Assembly: GCA_051650305.1 (NCBI GenBank)
Contig: JBOFIT010000170.1
Coordinates: 1 to 28,645, forward strand
Reading direction: 5' to 3'
Length of the DNA stretch: 28,645 nucleotides
From: JBOFDK01 sp051650305
GTDB taxonomy: Bacteria; Bacillota; Clostridia; Lachnospirales; Cellulosilyticaceae
Part shown: positions 7,482-14,759 of the stretch, in pieces
Position numbering within the stretch: position 1 is the stretch's first letter
Layout of the letters: every line of letters begins with the position of its first letter
Made by a program: the position numbers and the translations under genes
The notes under the pieces: generated by a model
Told to the model about the DNA's origin: nothing
Seen by the model: only the letters and a program-made list of their open reading frames with translations
The model's database searches: none

Positions 7482-7510
7482 ATTATATACTAAAATCCGT
7501 GAATTTAAAA
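7482..7510 (-). promoter_or_regulatory. Possible promoter of the ygjP-cobO unit
   Basis: A perfect -10 box TATAAT (7482-7487, minus) lies about 20 bases before the ribosome-binding site; at 17 bases spacing the -35 is a poor TTTTAA (7505-7510), overlapping the terminator of the preceding gene. Only the -10 is convincing. Confidence 0.3.
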
Positions 7511-7550
7511 TAGGCTAATTAAAAGCATGCTTTTAATTAGCCTATTTTTT
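7507..7550 (-). terminator. Terminator of the SSB-like gene, perfect 42-base palindrome
   Basis: Two exact 21-base arms (7507-7527 and 7528-7548) meet at GCATGC with no unpaired loop required by sequence. A and T runs at the ends give U-tails in either direction. It lies immediately after the stop codon of the SSB-like gene. Confidence 0.88.
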
Positions 7551-8232
7551 AAATTTCTTCTACAGCTTCTGGCTCCGTAATTTCCATACCTTCTTCTAAT
7601 TTTTGCTCTTCTACGATTTCCATCTTAGAAATAGATACTTCATAAGCTACTTTGCTAATAGCATCGCCACTTTCTAATTTCTTTTGGTATTCTCTACTTT
7701 GGATACGACCCCATACTTGGATATGAGCGCCTGTTTTAAGTCCTTGAGCATACCTTGCATTTCTTCCCCAGGTAATACATGGTATGTAATCTGACTTATG
7801 ATAGGAACGATTCACTGCTAAAAGTAGATCTGTAATCTCTCTTCCGAAAGGAGTCGTACGGTACACTGGGTCTTTACATACGAAACCGTCAAGATAAATA
7901 GTGTTTTTATTTTTTAAGAGTTCTTGCTCACTCACTTCTGTAATTTCTAAAGCAAAGATAGTGAGTATAAGACGGTTTTTGCCATCTTCATATTGATTAT
8001 ATGATCTAAATTGCCCTGAAATATCAAATATTTTTCCTTCGATATTTCCTAAGCTAGGCAATAATCTTTCTGATACTGTTACAGGTAAAATATCTGCTGA
8101 ATCACTCAGTCTTGGTACCTCTAAATTAAAACTATAAAAGCCTTCTCCATAAACTTTATGACTAAAAACAAGTCCACTTACTACTCTTCCTACAATGAGT
8201 ACTTCATTATTTTCTAATATGTGCTCTGTCAT
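7549..8232 (-). CDS. Single-stranded DNA-binding-like protein with two OB folds
   Basis: 227-residue protein that appears to hold two SSB-type OB folds. The second (about residues 108-215) is the clear one: TIYLDGFVCKDPVYRTTPFG, DLLLAVNRSYHKSDYIPCITWG, and GAHIQVWGRIQSREY follow the canonical SSB strand pattern. The first (about 8-100) is more divergent: VLIVGRVVSGLVFSHK ... YSFNLEVPRLS ... FDISGQFRSYNQ. The acidic tail ends EITEPEAVEEI, recalling SSB tails but without the DDDIPF-type ending. It would bind single-stranded DNA in replication, repair or uptake, with two folds per chain where a standard SSB chain has one. It is probably not the main ssb, which normally sits between rpsF and rpsR. 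It follows the unknown gene at 8327-8959, after about 95 bases without an obvious terminator. Confidence 0.82.
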   Translation of the reverse strand: MTEHILENNEVLIVGRVVSGLVFSHKVYGEGFYSFNLEVPRLSDSADILPVTVSERLLPSLGNIEGKIFDISGQFRSYNQYEDGKNRLILTIFALEITEVSEQELLKNKNTIYLDGFVCKDPVYRTTPFGREITDLLLAVNRSYHKSDYIPCITWGRNARYAQGLKTGAHIQVWGRIQSREYQKKLESGDAISKVAYEVSISKMEIVEEQKLEEGMEITEPEAVEEI

Positions 8233-8326
8233 CTTACACCTCTCCCTTATCCTCTTTTTGTTCTTTAACAGCTTTCATCTGTCACTATAAAATATATTAA
8301 CTCTTGTACAATTTTATGCTTAATCT

Positions 8327-8959
8327 TTAATTTTTATTGTATTGGCCTAAATCGATGCCATAGAGCACCAATGCTGCTACGCCGGCTAATACCCCTTCTA
8401 TACTATCGAGAGATGATGCTACACCAAATTCTTTCAGTGGTATAGTCTGGCCATCTATGGTCGCTATGTTTTGGCCAATGCAACATTGCATTTCCATGTA
8501 ACCATCCGCTGTTTTTTGTGCACTTGTGGCTGAGATATGGGCATCTTTACTCCAACCGTAGGTAATGACAGTTTTATCTGGGTGACGATACTTATCTGGG
8601 AGGATATAGTAATTGGTGTGCATATGACTGAGCACTTGTTGGGTAACGTGGACACGCTTGACTTTATTTTTCTTTTCATACGCTTCAAATAAAATGACCA
8701 CATGAAACTTGAGGTGCTCATACAGTTGCTTTCTCATCGCTTCTTTGGATAAGTCTACGATAAGCAAATCACAGGAGTTTTCTTTCTCAAGTTCCTGTAT
8801 ATAGTGTCTAAGCGGCAAACGTTTATTATGCATATACAAAATATTATTTTCAGGAGAAATACAATGAACTTTCAGCCCCTTTGTCTGGGTCGTCTGGTAG
8901 ATGAATTGTAAGGCTTGTCTGCTACTGTCTAGTACATTTGTAAGTGCAAGTGTAATCAT
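8327..8959 (-). CDS. Unknown protein with Mur-ligase-like C-terminal segment
   Basis: 210-residue protein that I do not recognise as a named family. The first half has alternating strands and helices, including DLLIVDLS and HVVILFEAYEKK, resembling a nucleotide-binding fold but with no P-loop. The second half contains VITYGWSKDAHISATSAQKTADGYMEM..., followed by IPLKEFGV and LAGVAALVLYGIDLG. This order recalls the end of the central domain of MurE/MurF-type ligases, where TYG.. .DAdi.a is followed by g.hN...laAiAaal.lGi. The GTNGKT-type ATP site and other catalytic elements are absent, so I would not predict ligase activity. AAGGAGG precedes the ATG. It is encoded upstream of the SSB-like gene and divergently from nrdJ. 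Similarity to Mur ligases is by eye only. Confidence 0.6.
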   Translation of the reverse strand: MITLALTNVLDSSRQALQFIYQTTQTKGLKVHCISPENNILYMHNKRLPLRHYIQELEKENSCDLLIVDLSKEAMRKQLYEHLKFHVVILFEAYEKKNKVKRVHVTQQVLSHMHTNYYILPDKYRHPDKTVITYGWSKDAHISATSAQKTADGYMEMQCCIGQNIATIDGQTIPLKEFGVASSLDSIEGVLAGVAALVLYGIDLGQYNKN

Positions 8960-9075
8960 ATGTGCCTCCTTATGTAGTGTTTTCTTTTATTTTTTGTAGC
9001 TGCTTCTTTTTTATGTATTCAAATCATTGGTAATGTTAGACTACTACGTATATATGTCACTTACTTCACATACAT

Positions 9076-9091
9076 ATACTATATATTGTAT
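9076..9091. promoter_or_regulatory. Possible NrdR box upstream of nrdJ
   Basis: ATACTATATATTGTAT (9076-9091) matches the inner core CWATATATWG of the NrdR-box consensus exactly. A weak second match centred 31 bases upstream (TACGTATATATGTCAC, 9045-9060) shares only the TATATAT core, but the spacing is the three-turn distance typical of paired boxes. NrdR is a repressor of ribonucleotide reductase genes. The rest of 8960-9174 is AT-rich; a possible promoter TTGATT-17-TATTTT (9099-9127) is weak, and AGGAGG precedes nrdJ. Confidence 0.45.
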
Positions 9092-9174
9092 ATACCTATT
9101 GATTTTTAAATTTCTTTGTGATATTTTAAATATTATATAATAATTATTCTTTTCTAATTTTATAGGAGGTTTTT

Positions 9175-12066
9175 ATGGTACTAAATGATCTTATCACCCC
9201 TTATTTTACCCGTTCACTTACACCCCACCAGTCTGTCTACGACTTATTCCAATGGCATACAGTAGATACGATCCTCAAGGATCACCAAACCGGACAAGTT
9301 CTTGTACATATGAAAGACCTAGCGTTCCCTACTCATTTTTCTCAGACTGCTTGTGATATCATCGCCACGAAATACTTTAGAAAAAAACACGAGACGTCTT
9401 TTCGCCAAGTTGTCCATCGCATGGTTACTTTCTGGGTAAATGCTCTCCTTGATGAAAAGCTCATTACCCCTGATGTAGAGTCCACCGTTTACAACGAGCT
9501 CGCTTATATGATGCTTGCTCAGATGTGGGCCCCCAATAGCCCTCAATGGTTCAATACAGGCCTTCAGCTAGCCTACGGCCTCACTGGCTCTCCCCAAGGT
9601 CACTTCTACTTTGATGAAGAAAAACAAGAAGTATTCCCCTCTCCTGATGCTTATACCCGTACCCAAGGCTCTGCTTGCTTTATCGTAAGCGTATCCGATA
9701 CCTTACTTGGTGAACATTCCCTTACAGACCTCCTTACCACTGAGACTAGACTTTTCAAGTACGGCTCTGGTGTGGGTACCAACTGGTCTAGTATCCGCGG
9801 CGAAGGCGAACCCCTTTCTGGTGGTGGTAAATCTTCGGGTCTCATGAGCTTTCTAAAGGTCTTTGACCGCAATGCTGGTGCCATCAAATCAGGCGGTACT
9901 ACAAGGCGTGCCGCTAAGATGAACGTCCTAGACATCAACCACCCCGAAGCACCTGCTTTTATCCAGTGGAAAGCCCATGAAGAAGATAAGGTGGTGGCAC
10001 TTGGCAAGATGGGCTACGATACTCACTTTGATGGCGAGGCCTATGAGACGGTATCCGGCCAAAATGCTAATAACTCTATTCGCGTCTCTGATGCCTTTAT
10101 GAAAGACGTCTTCAACCCTGATGCTACCTTTGATTTCATCAATCGTATGGATGACACCGTGGCCTATACCCTCCCTACTGCAAAGCTCTTTCAAGACATT
10201 GCCTTTGCTGCTTGGCGCTGTGGAGATCCTGGCATCCAGTTTGATGACACCATCAACAGCTGGCACACCTGCCCCTTCGGCGAAGATGGCGACATAGCTT
10301 CTGGTCATAACCGCATCCATGCTAGTAATCCCTGCTCGGAATACATGTTCTTAGATAATACTGCCTGTAACCTGGCAAGCATCAACATCTTGAAATTCTA
10401 TGATGTATCATCCAAAATCTTTGATTTAGAGGGCTATCTTCACTGCATTAAAATGGTCCAACTCGTTCTTGAAGCAACCATTCATCAAGGCCAATTCCCT
10501 ACACCTGAAATCGCACGCAAGTCCTATCATTTCCGTACCACAGGTCTAGGCCTTACAAACTTAGGTGCCCTCCTTATGCTTTTAGGCCTTCCTTATGATA
10601 GTGAAGAAGCACGTACTATTGCAGCAACGTTAATGAGCTTACTGACCGGCTACTCTTACTTCACCTCTTCACTCATGGCAAAGGTACTCTCACCCTTCAC
10701 TTACTTCGACTTAAATAAGCAAGCCATGCTTCGTGTGCTACGTAACCATGCACGTGCAGCCAAAGCGCTTTCTGACGACTTCGAAGCGCTTTCTTATGCA
10801 CCAGTAACCATTAATCATAGTTTCCTTAAGACTCTTGATTTTACTGAGCTCAGTGATGCCCTGCTTAAAGTCTGGGAAGACGTTCTTCACTACGGCGGAA
10901 TCTACGGCTTTAGAAACGCTCAAGTGTCTGTACTTGCACCTACAGGTACCATTGCCTTTGCTATGGACTGTGCTACCACTTCTTGTGAACCTTTCTTTAG
11001 CCATGTGGTATATAAGAAATTAGTGGGTGGTGGCGTATTGGAACTGATTAATCCTCTGCTTCCTGACGCTTTAGCTAACTTAGGTTATACATCATCAGAG
11101 ATAGATAGCATTGTCTCTTACGTTCTTCGTAAAGATCCACGCACCCAGTTCTTGCTTGATGGCAAACTAGAAGGTGCCCCTTACCTTAAAGAAAATCACT
11201 ACGCTATCTTTGATACCGCTAATACCTGCGGTACCGGTAAACGCTACATCTCCCCAGATGGTCACGTAAAGATGATGGCAGCACTTACCCCCCATGTATC
11301 TGGTGCCATCTCAAAAACTGTCAACCTACCCCAAAATGCTACTACGGATGATGTACAGACCATTTATCACAAAGCATGGCAGTTAGGTGTAAAAGCCATC
11401 GCCTTGTATAGAGATGGTTGCAAAGCTTCTCAGCCACTAAACACCTCTCTTAACACGACTGTTTCAACAGACTTACACACCCTCTCCTATGACGCCTTGT
11501 TAGCTTATGCCACCGAAATCTCCACACACTGTATTCCTACGCGCAAAAAACCAATAGGTATTCGCCATGCCCATGTCCACGAAGCTGAAATTGGTGGATT
11601 GAAGCTTTACCTTACTGTTTCTTTTTATGAGAATGGCAAGATTGGTGAACTGTATGTCTCTGCGGGCCGTCAAGGCTCTCTGGTTAAAGGCCTTTTAGAT
11701 AGCATTTCCACCACCGTTTCAGAAATGCTCCAGTATGGTGTGGAACCTCAAAACATCTCTCGTATGTATCGCGGCCAGAAATTTGAACCAAGTGGCTTTG
11801 TCTCTGGCCACCCTTATATCAAGATGGCGGATTCGATCTCCGACCTTATCAGTAAAATCATCGATATCGAACTAGGTGACTATACCTACTGTCAAGTTAA
11901 ACCCGAGGGTGCAGCACCGCCTACGCCCTCAGTTCCAGCCTCTCCTTTAACGACTGTTACATCCTATGATTATGAAGTCTGTTCTGTATGCAAGAGCAAT
12001 AAGCTGGTGAAAAATGGCACGTGTAAAGTTTGTACCCAATGCGGAACTACAACTGGTTGTAGTTAA
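9175..12066 (+). CDS. nrdJ: Adenosylcobalamin-dependent (class II) ribonucleotide reductase
   Basis: Reduces ribonucleotides to deoxyribonucleotides using a thiyl radical generated from adenosylcobalamin, without oxygen or a small subunit. The 963-residue protein shows PNSPQWFNTG (about 120-129), redox cysteines in QGSACFI (Cys168) and NTACNLASIN (Cys398), and the radical/catalytic motif NPCSE (385-389). The C-terminal tail, with Cys936, 939, 950, 953, 956 and 962, combines a zinc-ribbon-like pattern with a terminal Cys pair, as in clostridial NrdJ where such cysteines re-reduce the active site. Length is typical for monomeric B12-dependent enzymes with the extended C-terminus. A perfect AGGAGG lies 5 bases before the ATG. 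Codon use looks more GC- and C-rich than neighbouring genes (hand counts of 32, 33 and 27 G+C in three 60-base lines). A NrdR-like box lies upstream, and cobO nearby could supply the cofactor. Confidence 0.95.
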   Translation: MVLNDLITPYFTRSLTPHQSVYDLFQWHTVDTILKDHQTGQVLVHMKDLAFPTHFSQTACDIIATKYFRKKHETSFRQVVHRMVTFWVNALLDEKLITPDVESTVYNELAYMMLAQMWAPNSPQWFNTGLQLAYGLTGSPQGHFYFDEEKQEVFPSPDAYTRTQGSACFIVSVSDTLLGEHSLTDLLTTETRLFKYGSGVGTNWSSIRGEGEPLSGGGKSSGLMSFLKVFDRNAGAIKSGGTTRRAAKMNVLDINHPEAPAFIQWKAHEEDKVVALGKMGYDTHFDGEAYETVSGQNANNSIRVSDAFMKDVFNPDATFDFINRMDDTVAYTLPTAKLFQDIAFAAWRCGDPGIQFDDTINSWHTCPFGEDGDIASGHNRIHASNPCSEYMFLDNTACNLASINILKFYDVSSKIFDLEGYLHCIKMVQLVLEATIHQGQFPTPEIARKSYHFRTTGLGLTNLGALLMLLGLPYDSEEARTIAATLMSLLTGYSYFTSSLMAKVLSPFTYFDLNKQAMLRVLRNHARAAKALSDDFEALSYAPVTINHSFLKTLDFTELSDALLKVWEDVLHYGGIYGFRNAQVSVLAPTGTIAFAMDCATTSCEPFFSHVVYKKLVGGGVLELINPLLPDALANLGYTSSEIDSIVSYVLRKDPRTQFLLDGKLEGAPYLKENHYAIFDTANTCGTGKRYISPDGHVKMMAALTPHVSGAISKTVNLPQNATTDDVQTIYHKAWQLGVKAIALYRDGCKASQPLNTSLNTTVSTDLHTLSYDALLAYATEISTHCIPTRKKPIGIRHAHVHEAEIGGLKLYLTVSFYENGKIGELYVSAGRQGSLVKGLLDSISTTVSEMLQYGVEPQNISRMYRGQKFEPSGFVSGHPYIKMADSISDLISKIIDIELGDYTYCQVKPEGAAPPTPSVPASPLTTVTSYDYEVCSVCKSNKLVKNGTCKVCTQCGTTTGCS
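12045..12064 (+). repeat. Inverted repeat over the end of nrdJ
   Basis: AACTACAAC (12045-12053) and GTTGTAGTT (12056-12064) are perfect complements around a 2-base centre and end at the nrdJ stop codon. No T-run follows, so it is not a standard terminator; it may act as a 3' mRNA stem or be fortuitous. The next 85 bases show no clear terminator before the Spo0E-like gene. Confidence 0.35.
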
Positions 12067-12153
12067 ACGTCACCAATTGGTAACTTCTGCATATGATATA
12101 GTAGGCATCTTGAGTTGACTCCCATGTAGCTTTCTTAAAGTGAGGCGACTTTG

Positions 12154-12348
12154 ATGATTGACACATCACTGCGTACAACTAAAATTTATTTACTGAAACG
12201 ACAACTAAGTGACGCTCTTGTAGACAATAATTACGACTTACAAAACACTGAAATTTTAACATTAAGTTCCGAACTCGATATTTTGATGCTTCCGCTTTTT
12301 AAAGAACAGTTAGATACCTGTAAAAGCATATACTACTCTCTTAACTGA
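12154..12348 (+). CDS. Spo0E-like aspartyl-phosphate phosphatase
   Basis: 64-residue protein with the two-helix layout of the Spo0E family: an N-terminal helix (TKIYLLKRQLSDALVDN) and a second helix carrying LSSELDILM, which corresponds to the family's SQELD signature. Members dephosphorylate Spo0A~P and so hold back sporulation. I start at ATG 12154, eight bases after GAGG; an in-frame TTG three bases upstream is less likely. The SQELD motif is changed to SSELD but the Glu-Leu-Asp core is kept. It lies 87 bases after nrdJ in the same direction and ends at a hairpin shared with the convergent deacetylase gene. Function is inferred from a short motif and from size. Confidence 0.72.
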   Translation: MIDTSLRTTKIYLLKRQLSDALVDNNYDLQNTEILTLSSELDILMLPLFKEQLDTCKSIYYSLN

Positions 12349-12381
12349 CATAGTACTATGCGATATCGTATAGATATGATA

Positions 12382-12411
12382 AAAGCTACATTACACTTGT
12401 AATGTAGCTTT
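12382..12411. terminator. Bidirectional terminator between the Spo0E-like and pdaB-like genes
   Basis: AAAGCTACATTAC (12382-12394) pairs perfectly with GTAATGTAGCTTT (12399-12411) around a 4-base loop. Short T/A runs flank both sides; it lies between two converging genes. Confidence 0.85.
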
Positions 12412-12418
12412 ATAATGT

Positions 12419-13144
12419 TTATGACGCTGGATATTGTCTACCGGTATGGTCGATGGTGTAGCCTTCTTTTAAGATAAGGTCTGATACCGTCACAAATGTA
12501 TACCCTTTTTGTTTAAGTCCCTTCACAATCGTATCTAGTGCATGCTTGGTGTACTTGGTATCATTATGCATGAGAATGATAGAGCCGGAACCTAAGTTCT
12601 TATGTTTGAGTACTTTATCGATAAGTTGTTCTTTCCCGTATTCTTTCCAATCTAAAGAATCCACATCCCATTGGATTGTATAATACTGACATTCGTTCGC
12701 TGCTTCAATGACTGTATTGTTGTATTCGCCATACGGTGGGCGGTACAACCTTGCATCTACACCTGTCAGTTCTTTAAGAGTGTTGTGTGCAAAGCGAATA
12801 TCCTTTTTAATCTCTTCTTTATCAAGTTTGGTGACATGTGGATGCTTATCTGAGTGATTCCCTAGTTCATGGCCCTCTGCTGCTATACTTTTAACTTCCT
12901 CTGGGTACTTACGTATCCAATCCCCTACCATAAAAAAGGTAGCTGGAACCTCATTTTCTTTAAGAATAGTTAGAATTTCTGGAATGTCACTGGCACCCCA
13001 CGCACAATCAAAAGTAAGAGCCACTTTCTTCTCTTGGGTGTAGACAGAATAGATAGGCAGTAGTCTCGGTTCATCCGCTTTGACTTGCCCTATACTTAGA
13101 AAACTCATTGCAACAAATAAAGCTATTTTTATATATCTTCCCAT
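12419..13144 (-). CDS. PdaB-like polysaccharide deacetylase (NodB/CE4 domain)
   Basis: 241-residue exported protein: signal peptide in the first ~23 residues (IALFVAMSFLSIG...KADE), then a NodB domain. Motifs visible are LTFDCAWG (Asp46), HELGNHSDKHPH (His97, His101), LYRPPYGEYN, the QWDVDSLDWKEYG block and IILMHND. The FD-x-x-WG form, in which the second Asp of the usual TFDDG is replaced (here by Cys), and the WDVDSLDW block are typical of clostridial PdaB-type sporulation proteins. PdaB helps keep spores dormant through the cortex; as one metal-binding Asp is missing, catalytic activity is uncertain. It has its own terminator and follows the NlpC/P60 gene, after that gene's terminator. Confidence 0.88.
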   Translation of the reverse strand: MGRYIKIALFVAMSFLSIGQVKADEPRLLPIYSVYTQEKKVALTFDCAWGASDIPEILTILKENEVPATFFMVGDWIRKYPEEVKSIAAEGHELGNHSDKHPHVTKLDKEEIKKDIRFAHNTLKELTGVDARLYRPPYGEYNNTVIEAANECQYYTIQWDVDSLDWKEYGKEQLIDKVLKHKNLGSGSIILMHNDTKYTKHALDTIVKGLKQKGYTFVTVSDLILKEGYTIDHTGRQYPAS

Positions 13145-13206
13145 TTTCTTCTCCTTATCCTACTTTTCATATCTTTATTTTTGCATATTCCACCAGTTTT
13201 ATTCGC

Positions 13207-13242
13207 AAAAAAATAAAATGCCCTTGTTTCCAAGAGCATTTT
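13207..13242 (-). terminator. Terminator of the NlpC/P60 gene
   Basis: On the minus strand a stem (AAAATGC / GCATTTT plus CTTG / CAAG around one mismatch, 13215-13242) is followed by a long T-rich tail (13207-13218). It lies directly after the stop at 13245. Confidence 0.88.
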
Positions 13243-13244
13243 CA

Positions 13245-14096
13245 TTATTTTATCACACGTTTCATTCCGATGATTGGCTTACCATATTCTAATTTACCCA
13301 TGCAAATTCCTGTCTTTGGTGTGCTTGCATGTACAATCTGTCCGTTACCTGCATAAATCGCTACATGATCAATGTGACCGTTATAGCCATAGAAAACTAA
13401 GTCTCCTGGTAAAAGTTGATCCTTGCTTACTTTATAACCATTTGATGCATACTGTGATCTTGAACTACGTTGAAGATTAATCCCAAAGTTTTTAAATACT
13501 TGAGATGTAAACCCTGAACAATCTGTACCTTTTGTTAAGCTATTACCACCGTACACATAAGGATTACCTAAGAATTGTTTTGCATACTCTACAACTTCAT
13601 TTCCTAAGTACTTAGGATTTTCCGCTGGTGGTGTATTTAATTCACTGCGTGTATAAGGAACTGTTGCTAGCGTCGTTTCGTCTAGCTGTTCTCTATATAT
13701 GTATCCTTCAATACCTTCTATTTCTACTTTATAATAGTTATCTATTTTTTCACTTACAAACACTGGAATATCTTGATTAATATAATTCACGATATTTGAG
13801 TCTTGGTTTGGTTCTTCTCTTACAATTGCTTGCTCTGCAACTACTGTCGAAATAGCCCCTACCTTATCTGTTGGTAGTTGACCTTCTACTATACTATCAA
13901 TAGTTCTACCTTCTGGTTGCATATATGTAGCTGTGATATTATCTATTATATTTACAACGCTATTACCTTCTTTAGTAAGAACGTATCCTTCTTCTGTCAT
14001 TACTTTTTCAGTTGTAACACTTTCTGCTGGTGTAGCATTTACAGTAGCTGTTAAAGTCATACAAGTTAAAGCTACCACTCCCATTAATCTTTTCAT
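13245..14096 (-). CDS. Secreted SH3-domain NlpC/P60 cell-wall peptidase
   Basis: 283-residue exported protein. A signal peptide (about residues 1-21, GVVALTCMTLTATVNA) is followed by a region of unclear fold (30-80), a bacterial SH3-like domain (about 84-140: AIVREEPNQDSNIVNYI ... YYKVEIEGIEGYIYRE), a Pro-rich linker and a C-terminal NlpC/P60 domain with Cys193 in TDCSGF, His244 in DHVAIY and His256 in IVHAST. Such enzymes cleave D-gamma-glutamyl-diaminopimelate bonds in peptidoglycan during growth, division or spore development. It is a single-gene unit: a fully consensus promoter, a structured 5' leader with AAGGAGG before the ATG, and a terminator. The consensus promoter suggests strong vegetative expression. 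Confidence 0.92.
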   Translation of the reverse strand: MKRLMGVVALTCMTLTATVNATPAESVTTEKVMTEEGYVLTKEGNSVVNIIDNITATYMQPEGRTIDSIVEGQLPTDKVGAISTVVAEQAIVREEPNQDSNIVNYINQDIPVFVSEKIDNYYKVEIEGIEGYIYREQLDETTLATVPYTRSELNTPPAENPKYLGNEVVEYAKQFLGNPYVYGGNSLTKGTDCSGFTSQVFKNFGINLQRSSRSQYASNGYKVSKDQLLPGDLVFYGYNGHIDHVAIYAGNGQIVHASTPKTGICMGKLEYGKPIIGMKRVIK

Positions 14097-14120
14097 AAAA
14101 TGAATTTCCTCCTTATGTAT

Positions 14121-14158
14121 TAATAAATGTCTTTAATGCACATTTATTAACTAAATGT
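14121..14158 (-). promoter_or_regulatory. Mutually exclusive inverted repeats in the NlpC/P60 mRNA leader
   Basis: TAATAAATGT (14121-14130) pairs perfectly with ACATTTATTA (14140-14149). The ACATTTA part (14140-14146) can also pair perfectly with TAAATGT (14152-14158). The two stems compete for the same segment, in the ~65-base leader between promoter and ribosome-binding site. No T-run follows. A leader switch or RNA-stability element is possible, but AT-rich chance pairing is not excluded. Confidence 0.4.
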
Positions 14159-14167
14159 TACATACTT

Positions 14168-14196
14168 ATTATATACAAGAAATAATGCATTGTCAA
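14168..14196 (-). promoter_or_regulatory. Consensus sigma-A promoter of the NlpC/P60 gene
   Basis: On the minus strand TTGACA (14191-14196), exactly 17 bases, and TATAAT (14168-14173): a full match to the vegetative consensus. Confidence 0.85.
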
Positions 14197-14233
14197 CCAC
14201 GTAATATGTTGGAATTAATTGTAATAATCGCAC

Positions 14234-14268
14234 AAAAAAAGAGACATCCTTTGGATATCTCTTTTTTT
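14234..14268 (-). terminator. Terminator of the PTS operon
   Basis: Arms of seven A plus GAGA and TCTC plus seven T, with an inner ATCC / GGAT stem around one mismatch, lie just after the stop of the EIIA gene at 14274. This ends the ptsH-ptsI-antiterminator-EIIA transcript and may also act on the plus strand. Confidence 0.9.
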
Positions 14269-14273
14269 GTTAC

Positions 14274-14759
14274 TTATTTATTTACTTTAACAGTCATTAC
14301 CACTGTTTCACCAGCAGTTACTGGACCTTGGTGCATAGATTTAATCTCTACTTGATCCATGTTTGTAACGATAAATGGTGTAATAGTTGGTTTGCCTAAT
14401 TCATTGATTTTATCGAAGTCAATCTCTAAGATAGGTTGACCTTTCTTTACATCTGTGCCTTCTTCAACTAAACGTGTGAAGCCTTCACCTTTAAGCTCTA
14501 CTGTATCAATACCTACGTGAATAAGTAAATCTATACCACCTTCTACTTCAATACCTACTGCATGGTTTGTTGGGAAGATTTGAACTACTTTTCCGTCACA
14601 AGGTGCTACTACTTTATTAGATGTTGGACGAATGGCAATCCCGTCTCCTACCATTTTCTCTGCAAATACTGCATCTGGCACTTCACTTAATGCAACTGCA
14701 TTTCCTGTAAGTGGTGAACATAATTCAATGCCTTTTAATTTTTTAAAAAAGTTAAACAT
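14274..14759 (-). CDS. crr: PTS glucose-type EIIA protein (Crr-like)
   Basis: 161-residue cytoplasmic EIIA of the glucose family, accepting phosphate from HPr and passing it to an EIIB. The two active-site histidines are visible: His66 in FPTNHAVG and His81 in LLIHVGIDTVEL, the latter being the phospho-acceptor. The body carries SPLTGNAVALSEVPD and GDGIAIRPTSNKVVAPCDG, typical of this family. Its start codon overlaps the end of the antiterminator-EIIB gene by 8 bases (ATGTTTAA), so the two are probably translationally coupled, fitting a direct partnership: EIIA~P would phosphorylate the fused EIIB domain. In many Firmicutes this EIIA is fused to EIICB; here it stands alone. It is the last gene of the operon. 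Confidence 0.95.
   Translation of the reverse strand: MFNFFKKLKGIELCSPLTGNAVALSEVPDAVFAEKMVGDGIAIRPTSNKVVAPCDGKVVQIFPTNHAVGIEVEGGIDLLIHVGIDTVELKGEGFTRLVEEGTDVKKGQPILEIDFDKINELGKPTITPFIVTNMDQVEIKSMHQGPVTAGETVVMTVKVNK

Noticed and set aside
9045..9060. Second full NrdR box
   Set aside because: Only the TATATAT core matches; I mention it solely because of the 31-base spacing.
8960..9174. Cobalamin riboswitch before nrdJ or near cobO
   Set aside because: I looked for the B12-box (GCCACTG-like) and found none; the region is simply AT-rich with a NrdR-like box.
9319..11023. Several open frames of 60-130 codons inside nrdJ, mostly antisense
   Set aside because: The NrdJ frame spans the region without interruption and carries all motifs; the others lack ribosome-binding sites and recognisable domains.
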